A stretch of DNA of 64,000 nt from positions 10,210,001-10,274,000 of the forward strand of contig JAKSXM010000263.1 of the NCBI GenBank assembly GCA_022575985.1, read 5' to 3'. Both the position numbers and the translations under genes were made by a program. This DNA comes from Anagrus nilaparvatae. Taxonomy: Eukaryota > Arthropoda > Insecta > Hymenoptera > Mymaridae. A model generated the notes under the pieces. It did not search any database and was not told the origin of the DNA. It saw only the letters and a program-made list of their open reading frames with translations. This document shows, piece after piece, positions 53,132-63,594 of this stretch. How positions within the stretch are numbered: the first letter of the stretch is position 1; every line of letters begins with the position of its first letter.

Positions 53132-53975
53132 CACAGCTGCACAAAAAAAAAAGTTCTGATCCTGTGACAAGACCTACCTACAGGTAAGTTTTTTGATGTC
53201 CTAAAACCGAATCTGAAGTCAGAATTTAGCCTACATCCTCAGATTTTGCCCCAGCTACCCCCAGCCACCCTCTAAACCACCCAAAAAGCAAATATTTTAC
53301 TATGTCCAAAAGATAAAAATAAAAGTACTTTAGTTACGTATTTTGATGTCCTAAAACCGTATCTGAAGTCAGAGTTTAGCCTACACCCTCAGATTTTGCC
53401 CCAGCTACCCCCAGCCACCCTCTTAACCACCCCGAAAATCAAATATTTTACTATGTCCAAATGTTAAAAATAAAAGTACTTTAGTTACGTATTTTGATGT
53501 CCTAAAACCGAATCTGAAGTCAAAATTTAGCCTACACCATGAGATTTTGCCCTAGATACCCAAAGTCAACCTGTAAACCACCCCAGAGGGTAAATATTTT
53601 ACTCTTTGCAAAAGTTATAAATTAAAGTATCTTAGTTACGTTTTTTGATGTTCTAAAAACGAATTTTAAGTCAGAATTTATCCATCATCCATAGTTTTTG
53701 TCCCAGCTAGCATAGTTACCTTCTAAAGTCCACCAGAGGAAGGTTAATTAATCGCTTTAGAATATTACAGCGATATCAGGATGGTGCTAAGAACTTTTGT
53801 TGGAAACAGTAAGCACCTACGAGCATATATGATTACGTATGTTTCGTTACTTAACCTTTCTCTGGTGGCATTTAGAGGATAACTAGGGTAGCTGGGACAA
53901 AAACTAAGGGTTATAGGTAAATTCTGACTTGAAATTCGTTTTCGAAAATCAGAACTTTTTTTTTGTGCAGCTGTG
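53132..53975. mobile_element. Foldback with TIR and internal ~150-bp tandem repeats
   Basis: The ends CACAGCTGCACAAAAAAAAA and its complement (TTTTTTTTTGTGCAGCTGTG) enclose four direct units (about 53190, 53341, 53491, 53642), each starting TTTTGATGTCCTAAAACCG and including GATTTTGCCCCAGCTACCCC. An inverted copy of the last, most diverged unit follows (53855-53960: GGGTAGCTGGGACAAAAACT). No ORF. It is inserted in the gene-less BEL-type element. Confidence 0.85.
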
Positions 53976-54162
53976 CAATAAAATAATTTTTGTACTTATC
54001 TATTTTCAAATTTAATTTATTATTACAATTAGAATTAGATTAAGAAATTATTTGCAACAAAAATTTAGGAAGTTGGCCCTCATAATAAAATTTTTTCTCT
54101 GTTTAATTTTAATTAATTTTAATCGACCCCGAAATTTTAAAATACCCCAAATTAAGGTTTTA

Positions 54163-54835
54163 AAAATTTTAAATATAAAATAAAGTCCCTAGAATAGTAA
54201 TTTATTCCGGCCATTTAGCGCGCTCGTGGAAAGAGATAGAGAGAGGTAGCACCCCCTTAGACTTCGGCTGCCCCCAAGCGTCCATTCTCTCTGTAGAGGC
54301 TTTGCTGTACGCATATAGTATTTTTGCTGGTCTACCTAGAGAATTTTTCTTGAGGAAGCTGCTGATAGAGCTGTTTATAATTTTTTCCTTTCGAGTTTTC
54401 AACATCTTTTGAGTGTGCCTGTGACTGGAAATAGGATTTTGTTTGTGGAAAATACCTGGTGAGAACAGTGAAATTTTATACTTTGTACTTTGTACAATGC
54501 ACCTGTGGCGTGCAAACAGTGGGCTTGAAGCCGTGACTGGACGTGGTCCAGTCAGAGTTTAAGAAATTCAGGTATCTTCTGATATTTTGTGTGATTGTGT
54601 GCATATGTGTGAATGTGAATTTTTTTTATATATATTCATTCTGAGCAGCGACACCAAACCTCATAAGCCCTGCCCTTTTCAGGGCAGGCACAAACAATTA
54701 AGACTTAAGGGCGCTGTTCAGACAACAGACTCAAGTCGAGATTTTTTAATAAAAAAAAATAAATTAACCTCACTTTTCCTCATCCTTTTTCCATCCTCTT
54801 TCCATTTTTTTTTTCTTTTTTTTTTTTTTTAATTT
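54163..54835 (+). mobile_element. BEL-type LTR, copy B
   Basis: A second copy of the LTR at 51557-52225 in the same orientation, about 90% similar by eye. Its T-run end is directly followed by foldback-family sequence instead of a primer site, so it is the downstream LTR. Confidence 0.78.
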
Positions 54836-55035
54836 GGATGTAATGACTCATTTATTTCCATGAAAGTACTTATATTTAAAAGTATGAATCTTACTCAATA
54901 TCTCGAATCTGATAATTAATTTTTTGATCACTAAAAAATACAAAATGTACCAAATTATTTTTTCTTTTTGGACGTAGTATTTAATTTTTTTCTATGGGAG
55001 TACTAGTTTTAGAAACCTCGTTTGTAGTAATATTG
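54836..55035. repeat. Fragment of the 23-28 kb foldback family
   Basis: Shares AATTTGGATGTAAT, TTTATTTCCATGAAAGTACT, ATCTCGAATCTGATAATTAA and GTACTAGTTTTAGAAA with the right arm of the big foldback (27230-27450). Confidence 0.85.
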
Positions 55036-56234
55036 TTATAGACTATTTGCAGATAATCTATAACGGGATATTATATATAAAAATGTCTTATAAAAAAATT
55101 TTTGATTAAAAGTCACGTGTCAGGATTCTAACCCCAACGACGCTTTTTAGATAAAAAGAAACAGTCCACGTGTTTTTTTTGAAGAATATATATATATTCT
55201 AAAGAAGTTATAATTTTTTTTGAAAAATTTTTTTTTTTTTAATAAAATTTAAATTCTTTAATTAATTTAAATGATTAATTTAAATTTCGTCCCCACGTTT
55301 AAGGTCGTGGAAATTCCAGATCCTTCAGTCTGACCATAATGAAAAAGAAAAATTCAATAATTTTTATTTTTAGAGAGTTATAAAAATTTTGAAAGTTTAA
55401 TAAAAAAAATTTTTAATCTTTTACTTACTTTTTTTTTTTTATTGAATCAACTCGAACAGCAAAATAAATTTCTTTTTGGAGAGGATAGTAGATTTAGGTC
55501 GGAGAAGATTCTTTCTTCCCCGTTTTCTTTTTGATAACGAAATACACTCGAAAAAAATTTTTTTGAAATTATTAATTTAATGAAAAAAATAACGAAAATT
55601 AGGTTGATACAAAAATTTAAAAATTATTACAAGTATTGAAATTAAATCAAAAATTACAAAATTTTAAACTCTTTGAAAAATGTGTACACGAGGCGAGGGT
55701 AGCGTAGTAAAAATTTTGACTGCCCGAACTCTTGAATGAAAACAGAATGACCGAGTCTTCCGTCCTCATTCAAGAGATCGGTTCTCTGCCCTCTCCAATT
55801 ATTTTGGGCCCTTGCGTAGGTCAGTGTCCGTTTTCGTAGTGGTCTTCTGACCTACGCGCAGAAGAGGACTGCGTGCGCCTATTAGTAACTTCCCAAACGG
55901 AAGGATGAGATGCATTCATTTTAGTTTTAGTAATTCTTAATCGATGCATTTCCGCCCTCCGTTTAAGAAATTACGTGTACAAAAGAGAACCATACAGTCC
56001 GGCCGGCAAAGTGCCTTTGGAAATGTGTGTTTTTTTTTTAAAAGGAATTTTTTTCTTATTTCTATTACTACATACAGTTTAAAAATTATTTATTTATTAG
56101 CTTTCTCATTTTTTTTTTAAAATTATTTATTTATTTATTAACTTAAAAATTATTAAAAATTATTTATTTATCTATTTATTTATTTATTTATTTATTAATT
56201 AATTTATAAATTAAAAAAAAATCTATTTACTAAC
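55036..56234. other. Unassigned region with a G+C-richer hairpin-prone patch
   Basis: Begins with a small inverted repeat (TATAGACTATTTGCAGATAATCTATA). The patch at 55680-56030 holds GCGTAGGTCAG facing CTGACCTACGC (55813 and 55847), TGAATGA facing TCATTCA, and paired GATGCAT motifs (55910 and 55943). No ORF. It could be a non-autonomous element or a structured RNA. After 56030 it is TTTA-type simple sequence. Confidence 0.45.
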
Positions 56235-56242
56235 TAATTTAC

Positions 56243-56570
56243 GGGTCTACCCGGAACCTACACATTTTAATCTTGCACATCTATTTTCTTACACATTTTA
56301 TTACACGAAAAAAATATTACACATTAAATAAATTAGCAAAATAAATCTTACACAAGTGTAGGAAAATTAATAATTAAATATTTTATATATTTTCATTGTA
56401 AAACAATATGAAAATTATAAAAATATATCAAATATTTAATTATTAATTTTCCTACACTTGTGCAAGATTTATTTTGCTAATTTATTTAATGTGTAATATT
56501 TTTTTCGTGTAATAAAATGTGTAAGAAAATCGATGTGCAAGATCGAAATGTGTAGGTCCCGGGTAGACCC
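56243..56570. mobile_element. hAT-type palindromic MITE with 8-bp target duplication
   Basis: The ends are GGGTCTACCCGG and CCGGGTAGACCC. The exact 8-bp duplication TAATTTAC is at 56235-56242 and 56571-56578. The whole 328 bp folds into one hairpin with A+T-rich arms (TACACATT, TTACACGAAAAAAATATTAC, AAGTGTAGGAAAATTAATAA and complements). An 8-bp duplication indicates hAT-type transposition. Confidence 0.9.
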
Positions 56571-56578
56571 TAATTTAC

Positions 56579-57540
56579 TTGTTTAATTATTCATAAAAAT
56601 TATTTATTTATTTATTATATATTTTTTTTGAAAAATTTTTTTAAATTATTATTAGATTTTTTTTGAAAATTTTTTTTTTTTTATAAAATTTTTTTGAAAC
56701 TTAATTACTTATTAAAAAATTTAATATATTTATATATTTTTATTTAATATTAAAAATAGTTTAAGATAAAAATAAAAAATCGATGGCGCCGACGGGCTGC
56801 GGTGGAAGAAAAATGGCAACCCAAAAATAATTTAGGAATAATTTATTTTCCGCATTCCTTCCATCACAATATCGTAGATTTGATACTTAATTTTTTCAAA
56901 TTTTTTCTAAGAATATGACATATTTGGCATATTGACGTATTAAGCTCATTGTTTGAAGAACCTTAGTGCCAGCTAATTGGCAGCGTATTTAAATTGTAAA
57001 ATTTTTTTTTTTAATTTTTGAATACTTTAAAATTTTTTTCTTAATTTTATAGTTTTTTTAGAACATTGTAAAATAATTATTTTTACTAGCTGATTGGCCT
57101 CGCGATGCTCGGCTTAACCAAATAAAAAATCTTGTGCATTAATTTTTTTATATTTTGATCATATGTGTTTAGTTATAATAAATTTTATCATACATGATTA
57201 AAAAGCAATTCATTTTTACTTAAAAATGAATGAGAACAAAATTAATTTTATACCTCTAAATTTATTAATAAAAAAATGTTATAATTCATATAAAGAAAAA
57301 GTTATATTATTATTTATAAATATGTATAGCTAATGAGGTGTATTTTATAACATTAAGAATTATTAATAATAAATAATAATTTAAAATAGAATATAGTAAT
57401 ATGCAGATTTTTTAACAAAATTTGCATTTTTTTTTCATATTTTAGACAATTTATATTTAAATATTTTCTATTTTCATATTCATGACAACTGATATTGTAG
57501 ACAATCAATATGAATTTTACTCTAGAGTGAAATATTAATG
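56579..57540. other. A+T-rich region with a foldback-family fragment
   Basis: At 56875-56995 TTTGATACTTAATTTTTTCA, GGCATATTGACGTATTAAGC and AACCTTAGTGCCAGCTAATT match the big foldback near 27870. A short patch CTAGCTGATTGGCCTCGCG (57089) resembles element ends but has no partner that I can identify. No gene. Confidence 0.55.
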
Positions 57541-57699
57541 TATAATACTTTATTAATTCGTTCCTTTCATAAATTTAACTTAAAAGATATTATATATTGG
57601 TCAATATGGAACATAAAAATAACAATATAATTATTGCTTTATACAAAAATTTGATGGAAATTATTTGTCAGTCTTATTACTGACCTAAAAGATTTTAAA

Positions 57700-57775
57700 T
57701 GATTTATTTCGGCTCTGTATAGTAGTACGAGCCATCATCAGTAAAGTATACTACTATACTTCTTTAGATAAACCA
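57700..57775 (-). ncRNA. Type III hammerhead ribozyme, left arm
   Basis: Minus-strand mirror of the ribozyme at 58295-58370, with the same core (CTGATGA, GAAA, TC at the cleavage position). Stem III has one G-U wobble (TAAATCA in place of TAAACCA). Predicted cleavage is after the C at 57767 on this strand. Confidence 0.75.
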
Positions 57776-58294
57776 AGATGTTAAACTTTACAAAATACTC
57801 ATTTATATACCTTTAGTAAATCACTTCTCTTTCGAGAGAAATTACAGTTTATGTTCATCACTGTTCAGATAGTACAACACAATATATATACTTATATTTT
57901 GTATAGTTAGTCGAATAACAGTTTAATTACTGAAAAAGTATGACTATATTACTATACACAAAGTAGTACATATAAAATAGACAAACAAAACTGTAATTTT
58001 TTGGAATATTTTAACGAATTAATAAAGTATTATAGTTTAATTTTTTGGCATTGGGTCTTAAATATGCCAAGAAATTACAGTTTTGTTTGTCTATTTTATA
58101 TGTACTACTTTGTGTATAGAATATAGTCATACTTTTTCAGTAATTAAACTGTTATTCGACTAACTATACAAAATATAAGTATATATATTGTGTTGTACTA
58201 TCTGAACAGTGATGAACATAGACTGTAATTTCTCTCGAAAGAGAAGTGATATACTAAAGGTATATAAATGAGTATTTTGTAAAGTTTAACATCT

Positions 58295-58370
58295 TGGTTT
58301 ATCTAAAGAAGTATAGTAGTATACTTTACTGATGATGGCTCGTACTACTATACAGAGCCGAAATAAACCA
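58295..58370 (+). ncRNA. Type III hammerhead ribozyme, right arm
   Basis: Parts in order: stem III 5' strand TGGTTTAT (58295-58302); cleavage-site C 58303; stem I TAAAG (58304-58308) pairing with CTTTA (58324-58328); core CTGATGA (58329-58335); one extra T; stem II GGCTC (58337-58341) pairing with GAGCC (58355-58359); core GAA (58360-58362); stem III 3' strand ATAAACCA (58363-58370). Stem III is a perfect 8-bp helix. The loops of stems I and II share 11 complementary bases. The extra T between core and stem II departs from the consensus but also occurs at 14532 and 6.5 kb. The RNA is expected to cut itself once transcribed. Confidence 0.8.
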
Positions 58371-58504
58371 TTTAAAATCTTTTAGGTCAGTAATAAGACT
58401 GACAAATAATTTCCATCAAATTTTTGTATAAAGCAATAATTATATTGTTATTTTTATGTTCCATATTGACCAATATATAATATCTTTTAAGTGAAATATT
58501 AATG

Positions 58505-58931
58505 ATTTTTTTGTTCATGAATAAGACTTTTGATATATAAAACAGCCGACAATATAGATTGAAATTTTTGTTGTATCTTCATATTGTAAACAGCCAATAT
58601 AAATTTTACTACGCAGTAAAATTTTTTTAATTTTTGTTTTTTTTATTCTTAAATTGCCGATATCTATCTTATTTCAAAGTAAAATTTTTAGAATAATTAT
58701 TAATAATTATTCAAATAAATTATTATTAAAGTTTTTAGAGTTTTTTCATATATCAAATAGCCGACAATATAGATTAAAATTTTTGTAGTTTTTTTATATT
58801 GTATGAAAATAAATATGCATTAAAAAATATACAAAATATACATGAAATATTAAAAAAATTTAACTTTATAGAAAAAATCACATTGTCTGTATAAAAAACT
58901 GCAAAAATATCAATCTATATGATCTGGTGTT
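58505..58931. other. A+T-rich spacer
   Basis: Recurring CAGCCGACAATATAGATT-like phrases (58542, 58769) and diverged relatives (57500, 58600) suggest an old short repeat. No gene. Confidence 0.5.
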
Positions 58932-60310
58932 ATATCTTTCTCTAAAAAACAAATGTCTGTCATCGATTTTTTCCGGCGTACGCGCTGTACTGTTTTAGCA
59001 GCTCTATACTCTCGCGCGTTATTTAATTTTTATTATTATTGAATCCTTTAAAATAATTAATTATTAATAAAATTTTGGTTATTTTTCATTATAATTAAAT
59101 ATAAATAAGAAATATAATAATTTTCTCATTTTATTATACAATCTTCTAAAAATTTCGTCTTCGATTTTATCTAATTAATCCAATCATTTTTGATCTGCAG
59201 TGTCAGCCGCGCGCTGTATAAAAAATTTGTAAAACAATTTTAAATATACACTTTTTAATTTATTATTATAAACTGTTAAAATAAAATAAAACATTACATC
59301 TGTAGATGCGACATAAATAGTATATATGAAAACTCATTTAAGTATTTCGTCATCCTATTATAAAATTTCGCTGTCCAGGACAAAAGAAAAATGAGCGTCA
59401 AAGGTTGAAAAGGGTTCTGGCCCAAGGTGCATAGCACCGAGTATTGAGTATATATTGAGTAATCAATATGTATTTGCATTCATATACGATATATATTTTT
59501 TTCTTGAAATAAATTTTGAAAATAAAAATAATATTGGTTTTTTTTATGATAATATATGAAAACTGATTTGAGTATTTCGTGTATATCCCGATGGTATTTC
59601 GTCATTCAAGTGTAAAATTTCTCCGTCCAGGACAAAAGAAAAATTTATTTCGAGGGATACTAATAAATTAGTATTTGCATTCAGATGCGATATTAAATAT
59701 TTTTTTCTTGAGGTAAATTTCTATCTATCTCTAAAAAACTAATGTGACATAATTTTTCGTTTAATTTATTCGTTTTGTGATTGGTTGCGCTGATTATTTG
59801 ATTAATTATTTAATTAGTTCTAATTTTTATTATCTTTTAAATTACTTAATTATTAATAAAATTTTGTGTAAAAAATACGGAAATAAGAAATACAATAATT
59901 ATTTTATTATACAAACTTCTAAAAATTTCTTCATCTTTATCTATTTGGTCGTTTCATTGAACTTCTGTAGTCTTAGTGACGCGCTGTATACTAATTTGTA
60001 GACAATTTTATATATTAATTTTTTAATTTATAATATATAAACTGTTAAAATAATTATAATTTTTAATAAAAAATGTTTAAACTAATAAAAAATTAATTAT
60101 ATTTGTATGATAACATATGAAAATTAATTTGAGTATTTCGTGATATTATTAAAAAATTTCGTCATTCAGAACAAAAGAAAAATTTATTTTGAGGGATGAT
60201 AAGGATTCTGGTCCGAGGTGTGTAGCACCAAGTAATAATGATATAAATAAATAATGCAATATATTTTTCTTGAAATAAATTTTGAAAATAAAAATAATAA
60301 TGGTTAATTA
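58932..60310. repeat. Diverged tandem duplication of a ~560-800-bp unit
   Basis: 58932-59520 and 59738-60310 share, in order: CTCTAAAAAAC, a GCGCTG patch, ATTATTAATAAAATTTTG, AATAATT, TTCTAAAAATTTC, GCGCGCTGTATA / GCGCTGTATACT, ATAAACTGTTAAAATAA, TTTGAGTATTTCGT, AGGACAAAAGAAAAAT-like and CTTGAAATAAATTTTGAAAA. A partial third copy of the end part lies at 59555-59735. No ORF. The small frames here are not genes. Confidence 0.75.
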
Positions 60311-60559
60311 AAATTATGAAAAAAGTTTATTATTTGAAATTGACATCTGACTGTACAATTGTTTTTATTTGTGAATTAAACCACAGTTTTATTTCGATTA
60401 AACATGAAATCTGAGGGGGTTGGCGCGCTTTAAAGCGCAGGGGGCTTGCCCCGTAGTAAATAAAAAAAACTCAAAAAATTTCATTAAATAGAAAAATGGA
60501 TATCGGCTGTCCTATAAATGAAAAAATAAAAAATTTTAAAAATTTCACAAAATGGTATT
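60311..60559. other. Spacer with a G+C-rich patch
   Basis: GCGCGCTTTAAAGCGC (60423-60438) and GGGGGCTTGCCCC (60440-60452) are short palindromes. Otherwise A+T-rich. Confidence 0.5.
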
Positions 60560-61236
60560 CTTTAGTTTTTTCTTTATTGAAAGGATTAAACCAAAAATAC
60601 ATACTTTTATTGAAATGTTGTAATTTCAACTTTTTTATGCAAATATAGCATTGAAAAATTAGTATTGAATTTAGCAGAAAATAAACCTCAATTTAATTTT
60701 TTTTTCGTATAGTATCCCGTTTCTTAGAAAATTTGAAATAATTGTATTGAATGTAGTAGAATATATACTATTTTTAAAATTGTAATTTCAATTTTTTTTA
60801 TGCAATGATAACATTAAAATATTAGTATTGAATTTAACAGAATAAACTTCACTTACGTGTTTTTGAATATTGACCTATATTATAGAAATGTTCTAATTTC
60901 AAATATTTTTAAGCAATGATAATATTGAAATATTGGTATTGAATTTAGCAGAATATACACCGCAAAAATATTTAATCATATAGAATCAAAAAGATATAGA
61001 ATCATATCCTGTTTTATAGAAATACCATTATTTTAAATGTGTCCATGCAATGATAGCATTCAAATATATGTTTTGAATTTAGCAAAATATAAGCCACTTT
61101 AAATTTTTTTCGAATAGCAGTAGCCTGTTTTATAGTAAATTTGTAATTTCAATGTTTTTATGCAATTATATTATTTAAATATTAGTATTGATTTTAGCAG
61201 AATATACCGTTTTAATGTCGTTAAATATATTTTGCC
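60560..61236. repeat. Minisatellite of ~130-bp diverged units
   Basis: About five units recur around ATGCAATGATA(A/G)CATT and TTAGTATTGAATTTAGCAGAATATA (split here: TTAGTATTGAATTTAGCAG and AATATA), near 60640, 60800, 60920, 61050 and 61160. They are heavily diverged. Confidence 0.75.
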
Positions 61237-61241
61237 CTACC

Positions 61242-61420
61242 GGGCGTAAAACTCGCGCGTAAAGAATTTTCTGCACTCGTTCTACGCCTAGGTAGACAAA
61301 AAATATTGTAAGCACCATGGGCGAAATACTTTAGACACTTGCGTGAACACATATCACTCGTGCCCGGCTTCGCCGAACACTCGTACAAGTGCTTACGCTA
61401 GTGCCAAAACTTTTACGCCC
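61242..61420. repeat. G+C-richer block bounded by GGGCGTAAAA / TTTTACGCCC
   Basis: The inverted ends (61242-61251 and 61411-61420) enclose CACTTGCG, GTGCCCGGCTTCGCC and ACAAGTGCTTACGC, with several short self-complementary pieces. It could be a small hairpin element. No ORF. Confidence 0.5.
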
Positions 61421-61454
61421 TTGATACTTAATAGCCTTAACTTAATTTATATAA

Positions 61455-62648
61455 AATTTGCGTAAACAAATTTTAAAAGTTTTTTTTTGTAGTTGAACAT
61501 AATATTTGCTTGCAAATAGTATTTAAATAAAATATTTTTTCCATAAATAAGCTTATTTATGCAGAAGACGATGATATTAGCCCTCAGGAAGCTCTTTTAC
61601 AGGTTAAAAATCGTTTAAAACGCTGTAAACATATTTTTTAGTATTTCTTGAAATTTTTATTTTAAAAAAATCATAATTAAGTAGTTATGTAAGAAATATA
61701 CCTTTTTTTTATAAAAAATTAATAATTAAAAAATTACAATATGTATGTTCTACTAGCGCGCTAAAACTAAAAAACGTAAAAATGGGCAAAATTTTAAAAA
61801 TTAAAATTTTGAATGAAACATTGATTTATGTCTCATTTTTACATACATATGTTTATTTACTTCAATACTTAATACTTTCTTTGTCTTAATAAATAACAAC
61901 TTTTAAGAAAAAATAATTAATCTACTTTTATTTCAATTTTTCTGATTTCTAAATTTGTACATGCCACCGTTCAGTGCCTAAATTGGGCACAGTAGATTTA
62001 CAGAGTTGAAAAGGCCAATGGGAATAAAAAACTAGACCCTTTTCCAGTCAATTTGAGAAAACCTTTTTAAAAATCTTTTTAAGTTGCCACCATTTTTGGA
62101 CGGAGGGGGGTGGCCGGGTTGAGAAAGAATCGCACAAATATATTTTATAAATTTTTTTTTAGGTTAGTGTGTAAAAAAAATACACAAACATATAATTTAT
62201 TTGTTATTGAAGTTTTATGTAGCATATGCAGTATTGTAGTAAATAAATGTTTTAAATATTGAAGTAAATAATCATATGTATGTAAAAAAAACATAAACCA
62301 ATGTTTCATTCAAAATTTTGCCCATTTTTACGTTTTTTAGTTTTAGCGCGCTAGCAGAACATACATATTGAAATTTAATTATTAATTTTTTATAAAAAAG
62401 AGGTGTATTTCTTATAAAACTACTTAATTGTAACTTTTTTTAATAAAAATTTCAAGAAATACTAAAGAATATGTTTACAGCGTTTTAAACGATTTTTAAC
62501 CATTAAATCAGCTTCCTGTGGGCTAATATCATCGTTTCCTACACAAATATGCTTATTTATGGAAAAAATATTTTATTTAAATACTATTTGCAAATAAATA
62601 TTATGTTTACCTACAAAAAAAAACTTTTAAATTTTGTTTACGCAAAAA
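61455..62648. mobile_element. 1.2-kb foldback with a 345-bp loop
   Basis: Arms 61455-61880 and 62225-62648 are complementary: GCGTAAACAAA / TTTGTTTACGC, GCTTGCAAATAGTATTTAAA, GACGATGATATTAG, CGTTTTAAACGATTTTTAAC, TAGCGCGCTAAAACTAAAAA and ATGGGCAAAATTTT all pair. The loop contains GTGCCTAAATTGGGCAC and a G-run (62100-62110). Arm similarity is roughly 85-90%. No transposase and no target duplication identified. Confidence 0.82.
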
Positions 62649-63590
62649 TACTCGTTTTCGGGTGCTTTTTGAGCTTTTCTCAAAAAGCGCCCTACGGATT
62701 TTTTCAAAATTGAAATTTTTTATATAAAGTAAGTGTACTTGACAAGAATCAATCGAAATTTTGACATCAGAACGCATTTCGGGTTGGAACCCATTAAGGA
62801 CAACCGTGTAGTGAATCGGCCAACGAAAGATATTTAAAAACTAATTGTATTAGGTCAAAGTACACCTAAAAAAATAGGATCCTGAAGTTTTCAGACCTCC
62901 AGATGCCTTCAGCTGTGATTGGCAGCCTATTAATGACAAAAAAAAAGAAGTAAATTTTTAACGACTTTTTAGTCGTCTTTCTGATACTCTCGTGGTAAAA
63001 CTATTCTGTCAAAATGATCTTTCGACCTCTTATTTAAAAGATTAAGCTATATACTTTGAGAAAAAATAACTTTTTGAACTGATTTTAGTGCATCCTTTTG
63101 ATTCGTAGACCATAAACCGTCTAAAATAAATTTTTTTTCTTCTTAAATTTCAACTTTGGCAGCGATTTAAAAATAATTAAGAGATATGCCCATTCTACTT
63201 TTTTTTAACTTATCAAAAATAAAACAAATTTTCATTTGCGACCATCCGCGCTCAAAAATATTTCGGGCAACATGGTCAAATACTTAAAAAACTGAAATAA
63301 CTTTTGCTTTTAATTTTGCGATTTTTCGAAAAAGGACCCTACACAAATGAATAGGAAATGGCCATTCGATCAAATCAGGTGAATTTTTTGTATATTCTAG
63401 ATTTTATTATCCTGAAAAAAAGTCTCCATTGACACAAAGCTCCAAAGTCTCAACTTTGGCTGGTACGGAGCTTGAAAGCTCCATAGCTCTAATACACAGG
63501 CACAAAAAAAAATCATGTACCAGAGGGTAGACCCCCTGATATACGGGTTTTTGGTGGTGCTAAAACCAAATATGGCCATAGAAATGTAAT
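62649..63590. other. A+T-rich region, no gene
   Basis: A small hairpin GCTTTTTGAGCTTTTCTCAAAAAGC (62668-62692; arms GCTTTTTGAG and CTCAAAAAGC) and AAGCTCCAAAG with GGAGCTTGAAAGCTCC near 63437-63482 are the only structures. No exon seen. Confidence 0.5.
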
Positions 63591-63594
63591 AAAA

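Larger units (their letters stand above)
57541..58490. mobile_element. Penelope-type palindromic element with hammerhead ribozymes
   Basis: Flanked by an exact 14-bp duplication GTGAAATATTAATG (57527-57540 and 58491-58504). It begins with a one-sided 37-base tail (57541-57577). Two inverted arms of about 420 bp follow (57578-58000 and 58068-58492), nearly identical. The central spacer carries an inverted copy of part of the tail (58012-58033). Long duplications and one-sided tails of about 34-37 bases are known for Penelope-like elements. It has no RT and must be mobilised in trans. Each arm holds one hammerhead motif. Confidence 0.85.

Noticed and set aside
60560..61236. CRISPR array
   Set aside because: Units are long, diverged and without constant short repeats or unique spacers, and the window is eukaryotic.
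61242..61420. Structured RNA gene
   Set aside because: Short inverted ends and several small hairpins are visible but no known RNA architecture could be assigned.
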